From Imbricaverruca yamaguchii (lineage: Eukaryota > Arthropoda > Thecostraca > Neoverrucidae), in the NCBI GenBank assembly GCA_034440575.1, contig JAOTOL010001345.1, positions 310,001 through 374,000 of the forward strand: a DNA stretch of 64,000 nucleotides, given 5' to 3'. Below the pieces are notes generated by a model. It was not told the origin of the DNA. It ran no database searches and worked only from the letters and a program-made list of their open reading frames with translations. The translations under genes and the position numbers were made by a program. Below, piece after piece: positions 45,832 through 57,689 of the stretch (positions are counted from its first letter, which is position 1; each line of letters begins with the position of its first letter).

Positions 45832-45935
45832 CCGTCATTACCGGTCAACATATAACTATGTGTTGCAAAGGTATGGCCTATTCTCAATCGACAGAGTATT
45901 ACTTCTTCCCGACGTTTGGTTCGGTGAGAAGATAG

Positions 45936-48900
45936 TCATTTTCCTAGTGACGGTTTTAAAACCTTGAGCTTACTACACTTCGAATTCCAGGATCGTTGGC
46001 ATTCTGACTGTATACTTGACAATATAGTATGGTATATATCTCTTGGAGGGAGCCGTAGATGGACCACACGGCCATTGCTAATGGCGTGCTTGGCGGTTAT
46101 GTCAGCAGCTTTGTTTCCGGCGAGTCCAACATGGCTAGGAATCCAGCAGAACACTAAAATTCTTCCGATGTCATGCAGGGATTTTACTACTTTCATAATC
46201 CTCCGAACAAGTCAGTTATCCTGGTTAAAGATGTTCTGTTCCTGGAGACTGCTCAGAGAGTCTGAAAATCACGTAGTTTGTGGACCGGCCTTTCTGTATT
46301 AAATAGAGGGCTTGTAGAATGGCATACAGTTCGGCAGTAAAAATCGAGGTTTGCATCGGTAAACAAAAAGATCGAACACTTTGTCGACTTACGTAAGCAC
46401 ACCCAACACCGGAGACCGACTTTGAGCCGTCCGTGTAAATACGCGAAAAGTCGTTATATTCGTGTATTTTTTCCAATGCTAACGTACGGAGTTCCTCCTG
46501 GTTTACCTGCCCTTTCTTTGAGTAAGTTGGTTTCACGTCAGTTTTTACTGGGAAAACATGCCAAGTGGGAGTGCTCGGCGTGATTACACGTGCTATGGAA
46601 CGCGGCCGGATAATACATTCTCGAAGAATTGAGGACATACGAGTTGAAAACGGTAATCCACGCTGGGTAATGTGGCGTGCATTTGATGTCCTCGAGAATA
46701 TCCACCGATAGGTTGGATACTTCCGGTTTTGAGCAACATTGCATGCGTATCTCGCGCCCAATAACTTACGACGTAGTGCAAGAGGTGGCTCGTCTACTTC
46801 TACCATTACACTAGCAGCCGGTAAGGTGCGAAAGGCTCCAGTAGCGATGCGAAGAGCTACATTGTGGATCACATCAAGGCGACGCTTTGAAGTTGCACAC
46901 TCTCCGTCATAAATAAAACAACCATAGTCAATTTTAGAACGCACGAGCGATCGATACATAAGAAGCAAGATAGATCTATCTGCTCCATACGAACATCTAG
47001 AGACTGTACGCATTACCTGTAGTCGCTTTGCACATTTCTGTACGAGATCGTTGATATGGGTGGTGTATGTCAGTCGGCGATCCATCCACACACCCAGAAA
47101 CTTGGCAGCTGGTTTGAATGGTATATGGCGTCCATTGAGCATAATCACGGGGTCAGTACAAGAGCGTTTGCGACAGAAGTGGACAGCGGTGGTTTTCGAG
47201 TTAGACATTACGAAACCGATTTTGTTGCACCAATCCTGCACCTTCCGAACAGCCATCTGGAGCTATCTCTCAACCGTATGCACAGGGCGTGAAGAGGACC
47301 ATATGGCGAAATCATCCACGAAAAGCGCTCTCCCTACGGAAGTTGGCAGCGATGTACCCACGTCATTAATTGAAATAGCAAACAATGCAACGCTTAGTAC
47401 ACTCCCCTGCGGAACTCCGTTAACTTGTGACAAAGTGCCAGATAGGGAATTTCCTATTATAACGCGAAGCGTTCTGGAAGACAGAAAATTGGACAAGAAG
47501 ACACCCATGGGACCTCTGATTCCCATATTGTGCAGCTTCATCAGGATACCGTGACGCCATGCCGTGTCATATGCGCCGTCAATGTAAAACAATATTACTG
47601 CTGTGTGGTGGCGTTTCATGAAATCGGAGCGCACAACTGAGTCGAGTGTTAAAATGTGGTCAATTGTGCTACGGTGTTTTCGGAACCCACTCTGTATCAC
47701 AGTAAATATATTGTTATGCTCTAGAAACCACATCAATCGGACATTCACCATTTTTTCAAAAAGTTTACTCAGGGAGCAAGTCAGTGAGATTTGACGGTAA
47801 TGCGGTGGATCAGTGCCAAATTTATTTTGTTTACGTATGGGCACTACAGTTGCCTTCCGCCATGAAGGCGGAAATGTGCCCGATGCCCACATTGCATTTA
47901 GGTCTTCCAAAAGTGCTTCTAAAGCAGCAGCTGGTATGCGTTTTATAATGTCATTATGCATAGTGTCGGGACCCTCTGCCACGCTCTTCAACGTGCTGAT
48001 TGCTGTGGTTAATTCGGAAATGGAAAATAGTACGTAGTACTGGATGACATCTGTAGTGTAAAAATCGAGAGGACGTAACTCGCACCTATCCTTGTGTCTC
48101 AAAAATTGCTCGGTATATGTGTTTTCCGAGCGTGCTGACAAAGCTCGTCCCATCTCGTCCGCTACTTCTTCTGGGTCAATGATATCTCTACCGGCCATGT
48201 GTAGGGTATGAAGTGGGAGTGGGGTATACTTCCCAGAAAAGCGTTTAATGCGGGACCACACAGACGACAGTGATGTGGATCGATTAAATGTGTTCACGTA
48301 AGCTTTCCATGAATCTCGTTTCGCTTGGGCGATAGTACGTCTAGCGAATGCCCGTGCTTTGCGGAAAGCTATTAAATTTGCCATATAACTATTTCTATTA
48401 AAGGTACGAAGGGCTTTCTTCATGGCACGCAACGCCTCTCGGCACTTTTCCGACCACCACGGAACGGGTACTCGAACTGAGGTTCCTGCAGAACGAGGAA
48501 TGTGTCGCTGAGCTCTCTCCACGGTTTCCGTCGTGAATGCCTCCACGGAGACACCGGACTCATTGGGATAGTCTCCGAGTCTACTCTCAAGATTTGCTTA
48601 GAACGCACCCCAATCGGCTCGGTTAAATATCCATTTCGACGGTCGTCGGCTTACAACAACTCTGTTAATGAGACAAGATCAAACAGGGAAATTGTCACTG
48701 TTATGTGGATCATCGTCCACGGATCATTCTAAAAAAGGTGCAAGTTCTGGACTGCAGAGGGTAAGATCCAGCACGGAAGTCTGCCCCGTTGACAATGTAA
48801 AATGGGTTGGCTTTCCTGTGTTAAGTACACAGAGTGGAAAATCTCTTACAAAACATTCGGCTGCACGTCCACTGCTCGTCGTGGTGGCTGAGCCCCAAAG

Positions 48901-49305
48901 AGGGTGGTGGGCGTTAAAATCGCCACATACCATTACCGGTGGAGTGAGCTGCCCCACCATCTGCGACAGCTCAGAAAGTGGGAACATCTGGCCCGGCGGG
49001 AGATATATACTACATATGGTAACGGCGCCGCAATTTATTTTCATACGAGCAGCGACACACTGAACATTTGAAGATATAGATATTTACTGAAAGGGAACAG
49101 AGTTGTGCACAGCCATAGGTACTCCGCCATGTGCCACAGTGTGAGGAGTAACATCCCTACGTAACACAGAGTAGTTATTCAGGTGAAAATGTGCATCAGG
49201 AGAAAGCTTCGTCTCTTGGAGACAAACTACTAATGGTACTCGTAAATGTAAAATGGTTCGGAGTTCGTTGAGGCTGGTTCTCAACCCTCTACAATTCCAT
49301 TGGGA
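45936..49305 (-). pseudogene. LINE D ORF2: endonuclease, RT, partial RNase H
   Basis: Endonuclease near 49220-48724 (VCLQETKLSPDAHFHLNNYS; VMVCGDFNAHHPLWGS). RT 48546-46700: WRKATVVPIRKQNKFGTDPP, YRQISLTCSLSKLFEKM, FYIDGAYDTAW, NGVPQGSVLSVALFAI, ALFVDDFAIWSS (catalytic pair intact). RNase H: RIYTDGSKSVSGVGCAYV, AELYAILQAL, FCWIPSHVGLAGNKAADITA. Breaks: an in-frame TAG at 47263-47265, a TAA near 48599, and frameshifts near 46210 and in the endonuclease. The end at 45936 lacks the C-terminal Cys/His motif of A and C, so the C-terminus is shortened. Confidence 0.9.
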
Positions 49306-49469
49306 ATAAAACTCATACGTCAGATATCTAAAGATGAAAGTTGCGAACTAAAAACGGGGGAAACGAGAGCGGGTTAGGTTTCACCTGTTCCCGCCCTCAA
49401 ATCCGGAGGTAACCCGTGAGCTTCGGGCTGACTCGGCCCAAGGGACTGAGTCCTCGGGCGGGAACGTGA

Positions 49470-51097
49470 TTACCCCTCCCCCGGTGGAGAGCTCGATGGT
49501 GGGAGATCTCGCTTCTGAGGCCCCAGCTGGGGAGGGGGTGGAGGAAGACCCATTTGATTTATGGACGGTGCCGGTCCCTCTATTCGCCGTCGCGGCGATG
49601 GGGTTGCCGGCCCTCGTGGTGCAGCCGCCTCGGCTCCCTGGCGGCTCTTCTCGCGGGCCCTTTCCATTTCAGCGAGCCGCGCTCGTTTCGCCTCGCGGGC
49701 GCGTCTCTCAGCCTCCTGGCAGTGCAAATTAATATCTGGAATTTTTACTAGTCGTTGGTGGTGTCGGGGCGGCGATGCAGGTGTGGACGTGGAACACGAG
49801 GGTGGGGAAGAGGCCTGAATCACGGGAAGAGGAGAAGGGTCAGGCAGGGAGGAGGTGGAGAGGCTGGGTTTGGATGCGGTAGTGGGGCGTGCGGAAAGCG
49901 AGGGTAGATTGGAAATGGGAGGTGGAGATTTCGAGGGAGATGGAGAGGGGCTGGGACCAGGCGGAGAGGACCGAGGAGGCCTCTTTGAACGATGGACCAG
50001 CGTCCACGCCCCATCCTCGGGCGTTGGTCGGGGGGGGGGGGGGTCTCTGATGGTCGGACGGCAGTACTTGTGGACGGTGGAACCTCTGTCGCATCAGTGT
50101 GGAATTGGCTTCGCTGGCCTTGGTTCATTTGCGACGCAGGAGGCACTCCAAAGGAGCGAAGAAGGGCAGTTAATTGTGCGACCAGCTCAGATGCTCTGTC
50201 GGGCTGTGTGTGCTGTAAGGAGTACATAGTACTTTTAACTTTGGATGTGTAAGATATTCTCGGATGGGTCTGTTCATAATGATCTCTTGCTTCGCGAAAC
50301 GATACTTTTTGCGTGTGTTTGACGTAAATTATCTCTTTCTCTCTGATGTAAGTCGGGCAAGTTCGGTCGAAAGAAGTGTGTGGGTCCTGACCTGCGCCAC
50401 AATTCGCACAAAAGGGTGTCTCCGAGGTGCAATGTTCGCTAGTGTGTTCGTACGAGGCACAGCTGGCACAGGCAGGGCGATTTCGGCAGAATTTGTTGGT
50501 ATGGCCGAACTTTTGGCACTTGGAACACCTCATGGGATTCGGTAAAAGCACGCGGACTTTTACTCGAACGTAACCTACACGAATTTCAGGCGGAATATCT
50601 GTGGTACTGAATGTTAATATTACGTTGTTTGTAGTAACCAATTCATCGCCTCTCCTCACCCTCATCTTCCTCGCCTCAGACACCCCAAACTCCGATAAGC
50701 CATCTACGATTTCTTCCTCAGGAACGTCCCTTAGGTCAAATCAGTTTATAAGGCCACGTGAAGTATTTTTTGTCTTGTGCGGTTCTATGGTGATGAGGAT
50801 ATTCTCGTCTACTTTATTCTGATTCTTCCGGACACTGTATGTAAACTCGGATATGTTTAATGCACTCTCTGCCTCTCCTGCCCGAGCAAATTCTACTTCT
50901 AAAGACCCATCCCTCAATTTTTCGCAGCGAATAATCTTACCAAGTCTATCACACCCGTCTTGCCTCTGAAACGGTGATAATGAGGCGAGACACCTTGCTT
51001 TTCCTCGAAGAATAAGGATCCGAGGGGCACACGAGTTTCTTGTCTGGTCTCTGTGAGAGGGACCAGGAGTGTTTTTTGTTTGTTTTGTGGATGCCAT
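49470..51097 (-). pseudogene. LINE D ORF1: Gag-like zinc-knuckle protein, frameshifted
   Basis: The ATG at 51097 begins MASTKQTKNTPGPSHRDQT. RRM-like segment with DGSLEVEFARAGEAESALNI, then a break near 50740. The second frame, 50683-49820, has the zinc knuckles CSKCQKFGHTNKFC, CASCASYEHTSEHC and CANCGAGQDPHTSFDRTC and a helix HTQKVSFREARDHYEQTHPR. The Pro-rich C-terminus continues in a third frame to 49470. Confidence 0.88.
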
Positions 51098-51741
51098 GCA
51101 GTGTGTCTTTGCTTCCGCTCTTCGGGCGCCCCACCCCATAAAGACCCTACTGGGGGGGACGCCTGGGCCCCGCGGACGGGAGGTCGTCAGGCGCCCGAGG
51201 AGCTATACGGGGCAGGTGGCGCCTTCGCCCGGCCGGGATCCAGCACCGCCCACCCCTTGACCCCGGCCGGCCGGGCCGGCGGGCACCGGGAAGTGTCCCA
51301 GGCCCCCGGCCCGAGGCGACCAGCCACTTAGCCCGCGTGAGGCCCCACGGGCCCGCCCGCCCCTCCGGGATATCGAGACCAAAGAGGTGGGTTTGTCCCC
51401 CGTCACAACTAGCACCGTGCGACGGGGGACCTCAATCTCCAGGACTCCGTCAACCCCGGGGGACGGGCCGAGGGGGCGCGGCTACCCCGATAAAACGGAG
51501 CTGGTGGACAGGACCGGGGAGGTTGCCCTGCCTGCTCATAGTAGGGAAAGTTGGTGTTGTAGAGCCAGATGAAGGACATGGATGTTGGAATGAGATTGGG
51601 ATTGGACTGGGAACGTATGGATGGAAGGACGAGTGAGGCACTCTTGGTCTCACCCCTCGCCGGTACGATGGTCGCCGGGTCTTTGGGGTACTCAATCCCC
51701 CCCCCCCCCCACCATGGAAAGGTGGTACCTCGTCGGGGGGT
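51098..51741 (-). promoter_or_regulatory. LINE D 5' UTR with complete family 5' terminus
   Basis: Ends at CCCCCCGACGAGGTACCACC on the - strand, with a run of 15-16 G immediately downstream. This terminus matches B (30232) and G (about 15945), so it defines the family's true 5' end. Confidence 0.75.
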
Positions 51742-51755
51742 ATGGGTGAAGGTAT
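51742..51755. repeat. Target-site duplication of LINE D, right copy (14 bp)
   Basis: ATGGGTGAAGGTAT, the pair of 36477-36490. Confidence 0.95.
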
Positions 51756-52800
51756 TTCCTTGTTGCTTAATATTAGGGAGGGGCGAAGCCAAAGTTATGA
51801 TGGGGCGAGTTCAAGATCGAGGAATGGATATAGCTGCCATAAAAGCAGAGACATCGCAAACAATGTCCTCTGATTAATCATGTGCGTTGGTGTCAGTGAT
51901 AAAATATTCGTGAAATAGGGTGGGATTATCACTTCTGAATACCCAATCGACATCCTTCTCCAAGAAATAGCGACATCCAGCCCCTTGATGCATGCTTATG
52001 AAATATTCGGGTTTCTTTTCTAACAGTATCTCGTTTATATGTAGCATGTGTATGTTCTCGATAAGGAATGGTAATATACGAACATTTCACAGTGTAATTT
52101 CAATTAAAAGGATTACCTATAATGTGCGGCATACAATACCAGTGTATAACATAGTTATTATTCTCTATCCGGTATGTAGCTCTTAAATTATGCATATCAA
52201 AACAAATGGTAAATGCACAGTCATAAGTAACTAAACCATTAGCTCAACTTTAAGTCTGATACTTTTTTTTGACGCCACTTACCACTGGCGTTTTAGACAT
52301 GAAAAACATTTCAAATGACACAAATTCCATGGCAAATTTCGACGTCTTACGGCACTCGTCTTGACATCTCACACCTGACCAAAAACCATTATTTTAAACC
52401 TGATTGGTGTAGTCATCGTGATCACCGAGTCCAGTGGGTCACCACACACGACACCAAGCAAACTAAAATGCATACCGGATTACAGGCATTAATCAGCGCA
52501 ATCGTTCTACTATTTGTTTTTTTAAACAACAGTCTGAAGACTCCATCCGTACCCAATGGCGCAGCCAAAACCAAGAATAAGACACACTAGGTGCATGCCT
52601 CTCCAGTGACGGCCAAGGAGGCCAAAATGGTCATCTCAGAAGATTCCCAGAAGGGCCATCCGATGGTTGAAAAATGGATATGTCAGCTGGAATGGCTTCT
52701 TGCTACGGTCGGAAATAAATATGTGCAACATTTTGGAAAGTGGAAAGTAAAGGCACGAATCAAAACAACTTTCAAATCGGAGTAATTGGTATGGTCCCCG
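51756..52800. other. Interior of W', no gene recognised
   Basis: AT-rich. Two adjacent + strand ORFs (52315-52590 and 52591-52785) are separated by a single stop. The second (HASPVTAKEAKMVISEDSQK...) is lysine-rich and could be a decayed transposon ORF end. No domain is recognised. Confidence 0.4.
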
Positions 52801-53840
52801 CCCCGTGGGTCTATTTTCCGACCAATTCGCTTTTTGGGGGCCCCAGGTATATGTTAACCCCCGTACGTCCGGGGACGGGGGGGGGCAGATATATGCCCCC
52901 CTCCGGTTTTTCCTCATTTGCCGCCAAACTAATGGGGTTAGCAGGGCCAAACCTCGCATAGCTGTTCATTGGTCTTTTCCACATATCCTCATACATTTTT
53001 AATCCTGGGTCATCTAAGGTCAGATCACCAGGTCAGGCGAAGTGACCCAAACTACACTCGGAGTTCTAGGTGGCATAACTTCCACAATAATTGTGCGATT
53101 GATTTCAAACTTATAGCATGTCATGATCTCATCAGGGACCATAATATGTATCTCGGGTTTTTCGCAGCATTGACCTCAGGTCAGGTCGCGGACATAGCTT
53201 CCCCATTATAGGGCTATGGTAAAATATACAAATGTGTCCCAGTTACATATTTGCGCTCGGAATGATCTCACAACGGTTGTGGCATGTAGATGGAAGCTAT
53301 GCTCAATGTTACCGCTGACATTTGTGCTCAGTGACCTCACCGAGGTCTCTGAGGTCACCTGCGATCACTACACATTTATGCGCATTACATCGCACTGCAT
53401 TGACATAGAAGGCTGAAATTACCGTCATTGTGCTTGTATCGTCAAGACGTGTCGATTGATACGTTACATGACCTCCTTAGGCCTTGACCTGAGGTCATGG
53501 ATTCATGACCTTGACCTGAGTTTCGGTTGACCTGACCTTAAATTACACCGCTTATTGTTGGTAGCGCATTTCAAGGACAGTCGAATAGCGTTCGGCATTT
53601 GTTTCTATCTGTTACAGGTCCTGAGATATGTGTCAATATCTGAGACCCACATGATCTGGTCGAATTTGACCTATGCTGGCCCAGTGACCTGAATGTTGAC
53701 CGGAGCGAACAAATGACCGAAACACTTTCGATAGGGCCCGTCACCAGCTATCCAACGCCGTTTTCCGTTTGTCGCTAACTAGCATAGGTCCAGAGATCTT
53801 AGGGGGGGGGGCAGACATCTGCGCCCCCCCCGGACATGCG
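52801..53840. repeat. TGACCT-rich region bounded by G/C-run hairpins
   Basis: A palindromic core GGGGGGCAGATATATGCCCCCC lies in parts at 52883-52905, and a second GGGGGCAGACATCTGCGCCCCC-like core at about 53801-53832. Between them are about 20 TGACCT/AGGTCA motifs. The two hairpin motifs may be the two ends of one element. It resembles 1-215, 31101-31535 and the arms of Z. Confidence 0.6.
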
Positions 53841-53879
53841 AAGTTGGCGCGGACCGCCGGACGTGCAAGTGTTAAGGCA

Positions 53880-55830
53880 TATGACTGGGGCCTCGGCCCT
53901 GCTGCTTTTTGCGAAACTCGGTAAAATTTGGAGGGCCCGGTGTATTTTTGGCCTCCCGTTGTGCTCTTATGGTCCCGCTGTATTTAATTGATGCGTTTAT
54001 TTTTCGCACATGTGTTGAAAACCCAGCACAACCTTTGTTCCTCCGGCATAATTCATCGGGATCTCAACGTAACTATTCTTGCCCAGGTGTGTAGTTTCTG
54101 GGGGGGGGTTGGTTTTCTGTTTTGCTGTTTTCTGCGTTCGAAGCAAATTTTCGTGACTTCTGAATGATTTAAAGCCCGAGTCCCGGCCTGATTATTCGGG
54201 CACCAGACGCTATATATTTGTGTCTCACCGCGATTTTTCTAACTCCGGTACCATTATTTCGGGACCGTACACGAATTTTGAAGGCATCTGAGAGTACGTT
54301 TGAAGCTCTGGAGAGATATTCCTGACTCGGACATATGTTTTTCGGAATCTCTCTTTATTTTAGAAGGCATCGGCTTACTTTTGCGGAGTTCATGTGCGGT
54401 TCTTTTGGGGCATACTGTGTTTGCAGAGGGGAATTCGTGACGCCTGGCCACAATTTTTTGGTACTACCGCCGGAATTCTGGGTCCAGTACGTGATATTTG
54501 TGGATATCGTCGCGAGTTCTCGGGGCGTTGATGATGATGAATTGGGGTTTAGGGGCGCGTCGAATGCCATGGTCATTTTGCGCGACTTCTCGGGGCGCAT
54601 TGTAATTAGCTGCGCCACAGCGCGATTTTGGTGAACCCCGGTGCAAATTTTCCTGGGCCTGGCGTAAGTTTTAAAGCGCTCGGGGTATTCACTTACAGCC
54701 CGCTACGCGAATTCTGGGGTCCCGACGCGAATGTATCGGGCCCAGCGCGATTTTTTTGGGAACCGGCTCGATTCTTTGGAGCTTGCCCTTTCAGGGTGGG
54801 CGGGGTGGCATTTTTCCCTTTGGTACGCCACTGCGGCTGCTCGACGTGTTTTTTTTCTTCGCAGATGACACCATCGAGAGTAGAAAGCCCCTTAGGATAA
54901 TTTTATTTCGGGACATATTCTGAATTGTCAAGCCTATTCTTGTAAGCCCCTCCAGGATATTTTTGGACCCCAGTACGATCATTCGGGCTCTCGGAGCGTT
55001 GGTTTTTTTTCCAGTGCCCCAAAACATTTTTTTTTCGGGGACCGACGCCTTCGTAATTTGTGGATCGTTGATGCAATTTTTGTGTCCGCAGGGTGACATT
55101 CTGGGGAGATATTGGCTCTTGGGAAGCCAGCTGCGACTTATGGGGCTCCGACGCGGTGTTTTAGCCCCCGCTGAGATTTTCAAGGGAAGCGGCGTGCATT
55201 TGTTTGGTCTAAGTGCGATTTTTGGCCCCATGGTCGCTTGTTTGGATCCCTTGCGCGAGTTTTAGTGGCTACGACACGTTTTGGTGGGCCCAACACGTTT
55301 TGTGGGCTTTTGGAGCTATAGTTGGGATCCCAGAGTGAATTTTTGTGTCCGGTCTGTTTTTATTTTCTCCCGGTTTAATTTTTGGGTGACCCCAACGAGA
55401 CTTTTAGAGCCCCGGTGCGACCTGTCATGCCTCTAAAGTGATTTACAGGGGCCTGGGCGAGAATTATTGGTACCTCAGGCTCAGCGTTATTTTCTGGGGG
55501 CCCCAGCCCTACCATTTGTGCCCCAGTTGTGATTTTCTTGAACCTGGGCGATAATTATTGCTATCTCAGGCTCAGCGTGATTTCCACGGGGTCCCGGCCC
55601 GACCGTTTATGGCCTAGTTGTGATTTTCTGGAACACAGCACGACTTTTGAGGGCCACAGCGTGATTTTCAGAGGCCCAGATGGAAGCTTTTGCGTTATTA
55701 TCAGAGGTCCATGCGCGACCTTTGGGGACACCCAATGTGATTTTTCCGAGACCAAGCGGGATTTCTATGGAGCATGTCGCATTTTTTTCTGGAGCTCGGC
55801 GGATTATTGGGGGCCCCACAACCTATCAGG
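53880..55830 (+). repeat. Degenerate GC-rich repeat array, about 1.9 kb
   Basis: Same family as 33530-34130 and as the arms of Y: units of about 25-35 bases such as GGGTCCCGACGCGAATGTATCGGGCCCAGCGCGATTTTTTTGGG taken in parts. Near-identical longer units recur at about 55460 and 55570 (CTCAGGCTCAGCGTnATTT). A 53-bp LINE tail is inserted at 54528-54580. Confidence 0.8.
54511..54597 (-). mobile_element. 53-bp tail-only LINE insertion with 17-bp TSD
   Basis: CGCGAGTTCTCGGGGCG (54511-54527) and CGCGACTTCTCGGGGCG (54581-54597), 16/17 identical, flank 53 bases. On the - strand these read CAAAATGACC, a spacer, GACGCGCCCCTAAACCCC and a short (ATC)n end: the 3' extremity of the RNase H-type LINE family and nothing else. 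Caution: the target is itself repetitive, so chance similarity of array units could mimic a TSD. Confidence 0.7.
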
Positions 55831-56690
55831 AGGGTGGGGCCAGCTGCCCACAATGCTCTCCCCATTCAGTATGCCACTGTGCAATGCAATACTGCAATAT
55901 AAGAATCCAGGAGTAGTTGATCTGGTTCATCACTCACACGTGATTTCAACTCCCAAATTCTCCAGACAGTTTGAGAGTCAAACTTCTGCTACATGGATTG
56001 GCAAGGATGGATGACACAAAACAAAACTTGGCAAGGATGTAAGCACAAAACAAGTTGTACACCCGTTTTACCTCCACGAACCATTCAAAGGTTTTGCTAA
56101 GTTATGTTAGGCCAGGCTTTTGTTGTAAGTTAGTTTTTTCCTTAAAAATGTTTTTGTTGTGATATTTTGTGTTCAAAAATATTTCAAGCTAGATTATGTT
56201 AGGAAACTTTTTACTTTGAAAATGTTTGTGAACAAAAAAAAAATGTTAGGAAATTGTTCATTAGATAGTAATTGTATTTCATGTATGGAAGGCTAGGCTA
56301 GACTAAATAAGGTTATGTTACATCTTTTTTTCTTTACTCTGAACATTATTTTTCATCTTATATTACCGAAATACAAGCCACTTTTTGGTAGTCATGTTGT
56401 CTCCCTATTGAAAAGAACGCATGTGCAGAGGAAATGAGTGGCTACATCGTGTTCAGCACGTTAATGGCAGATTACCGTAAACTGACAAAAAAAAACTATC
56501 TGAAAAACAAGGCATTATTGCAGTTTAAGGTAACCACCAGAGAAGTTCTACACACATTTTACCTCCATGAAGCATACAAAGGAGTGAGGGTTCGTTAAGT
56601 CAGGTCAGGTTAGGCCTTATTATGAGGAAAAAAAAACTGGAACTATATTTAAATCACGATACTTGGCAAAGAGGTCGTGGCGTCTGCGAA
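55831..56690. other. AT-rich stretch with a diverged direct duplication
   Basis: Two related blocks of about 70 bases at 56055-56120 and 56535-56605 share TACCTCCA(C/T)GAA and CAAAGG, then GTTAGG-type sequence. No coding potential. Confidence 0.5.
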
Positions 56691-56694
56691 TATT

Positions 56695-56866
56695 TTTACT
56701 TTCAATCGACAAGCTCGCCTTCACGTGATATACCCCCACCCGTGAAGATGGATAGCAAGATATGATAGTAGCACCGTAAATGTATTAAAATTCAGTTATG
56801 GGCGCAAAAGGACCCTTGATGTCCACGCGCCCCTAAACTCAAATCCACCACCACTACTCGGGGAGA
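56695..56866 (+). mobile_element. Solo 3' end of a LINE D-type element
   Basis: Matches, in opposite orientation, 36491-36640: TCGACAAGCTCGCCTTCACG, ACCCCCACCCGTGAAGATGG, then the family tail GTTATGGGCGC...CGCGCCCCTAAAC and CCACCACCAC. A strongly 5'-truncated copy. Confidence 0.8.
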
Positions 56867-56867
56867 T

Positions 56868-57200
56868 CTTGGCTACGTCGTATTTCGTCCTATATTTCAC
56901 CCCGTGATATGTCACAAACTAATCTTCGCTTTCCCTTACTGCTTTACTGTTTTTTTTTCTGTTTCTTCCATCTCACTGTTTCACTGATGATGCTACTCCC
57001 ATTTCACTGTTTGACTGATGTTGCTTATTTTTATCTGTCTGGTTGACGATGTTGCTTGCATTTCACTGTTTGACTGGTGCTGCTTATTTTTCTCTGTCCG
57101 GTTGACGATGTTGCTGGCATTTCACTGTTTCACTGACAATGTTACGGGCGTTGCGTGACCGATGTAGTCGATGTGCCCCTAAACTCCGGTTACCAACTAA
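56868..57200 (+). mobile_element. Solo 3' UTR of a LINE C-type element
   Basis: Matches the reverse complement of 36753-37070: CTCGGGGAGATCTTGGCTACG, repeats of CATTTCACTGTTTGACTG, and the tail GTTACGGGCGT...GATGTGCCCC ending ACCAACTAACCA. The hairpin bases have begun to decay (GGGCGT/GTGCCC). Confidence 0.85.
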
Positions 57201-57204
57201 CCAG

Positions 57205-57685
57205 TGCAGGACTGTTGGTTCCATATTATTTTTCACAATCACAACCAATTTCTGTGTTTTGTGTTCTCGGCACTAGGATTGGCTCATGCATATTTATTAT
57301 TTTGGTGAATAACTTCAGTAACCCTGATTCTTTACTCACTGGCAGCTGATAATTTGACAATTGTAATGCTAAGCATGGATAATTGTGCTGTGTTTTGCTC
57401 CCTACTTTGTGTCATGGCATACTATTCACAAAGATACATGCTTTATGCCATATTTCATAGCTTGTGTTTGAGTCACAAGACTCAAGTGACTCATTGTGAT
57501 TTGAATGATTGACTCATGATTCAACTATTTTTTTTTTAAATAGAAAGATGTGATTCAACTCACAGCTCAAGATATATTTTGGGGAAAAGAATTGATTCAA
57601 CTTGTGACTCACCCCCCCAAAAAATCATCCATGAGTTGATTCTCGATTCAACTTGAGTTGAGCACAAGTGTGATTGGTGGCGTGT
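57205..57685 (-). mobile_element. Fragment of an X-family element, empty site for Y
   Basis: 57205-57410 is the reverse complement of 12110-11842 and 57410-57685 that of 1494-1242. The X-type sequence is contiguous here where element Y interrupts it in the left locus. It ends with CAACTTGAGTTGAGCACAAGT, the X terminus. Confidence 0.8.
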
Positions 57686-57689
57686 ACAA

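Larger units (their letters stand above)
36491..51741 (-). mobile_element. LINE D: full-length copy split by LINE C and transposon N
   Basis: Perfect 14-bp TSD. - strand order: 5' end (51741, CCCCCCGACGAGG), 5' UTR, ORF1 (51097-49470), ORF2 (about 49305-45936), 3' UTR 45935-45832, [N], 43170-43115, [C], 36739-36491 with the family tail ending CCAATCCACCACCAC. Subtracting C, N and their duplications leaves 6,236 bp, close to C (6,349) and A (6,544). Continuity of the broken 3' UTR is supported by the solo copy of the same tail at 56695-56866. Confidence 0.92.

Noticed and set aside
54828..54845. RHCGCS-like translation resembling the C-terminal C-x-C of a TGF-beta ligand
   Set aside because: No stop follows the C-G-C-S, no in-phase acceptor, and the same bases occur in the repeat at about 33625-33650 (RHCGCL). 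It is part of the degenerate repeat; the exon at 58381 fits in phase and length.
56580..56625. TTAGG-like motifs suggesting arthropod telomeric DNA (also near 7160 and 56110)
   Set aside because: Only isolated copies, never a tandem run.
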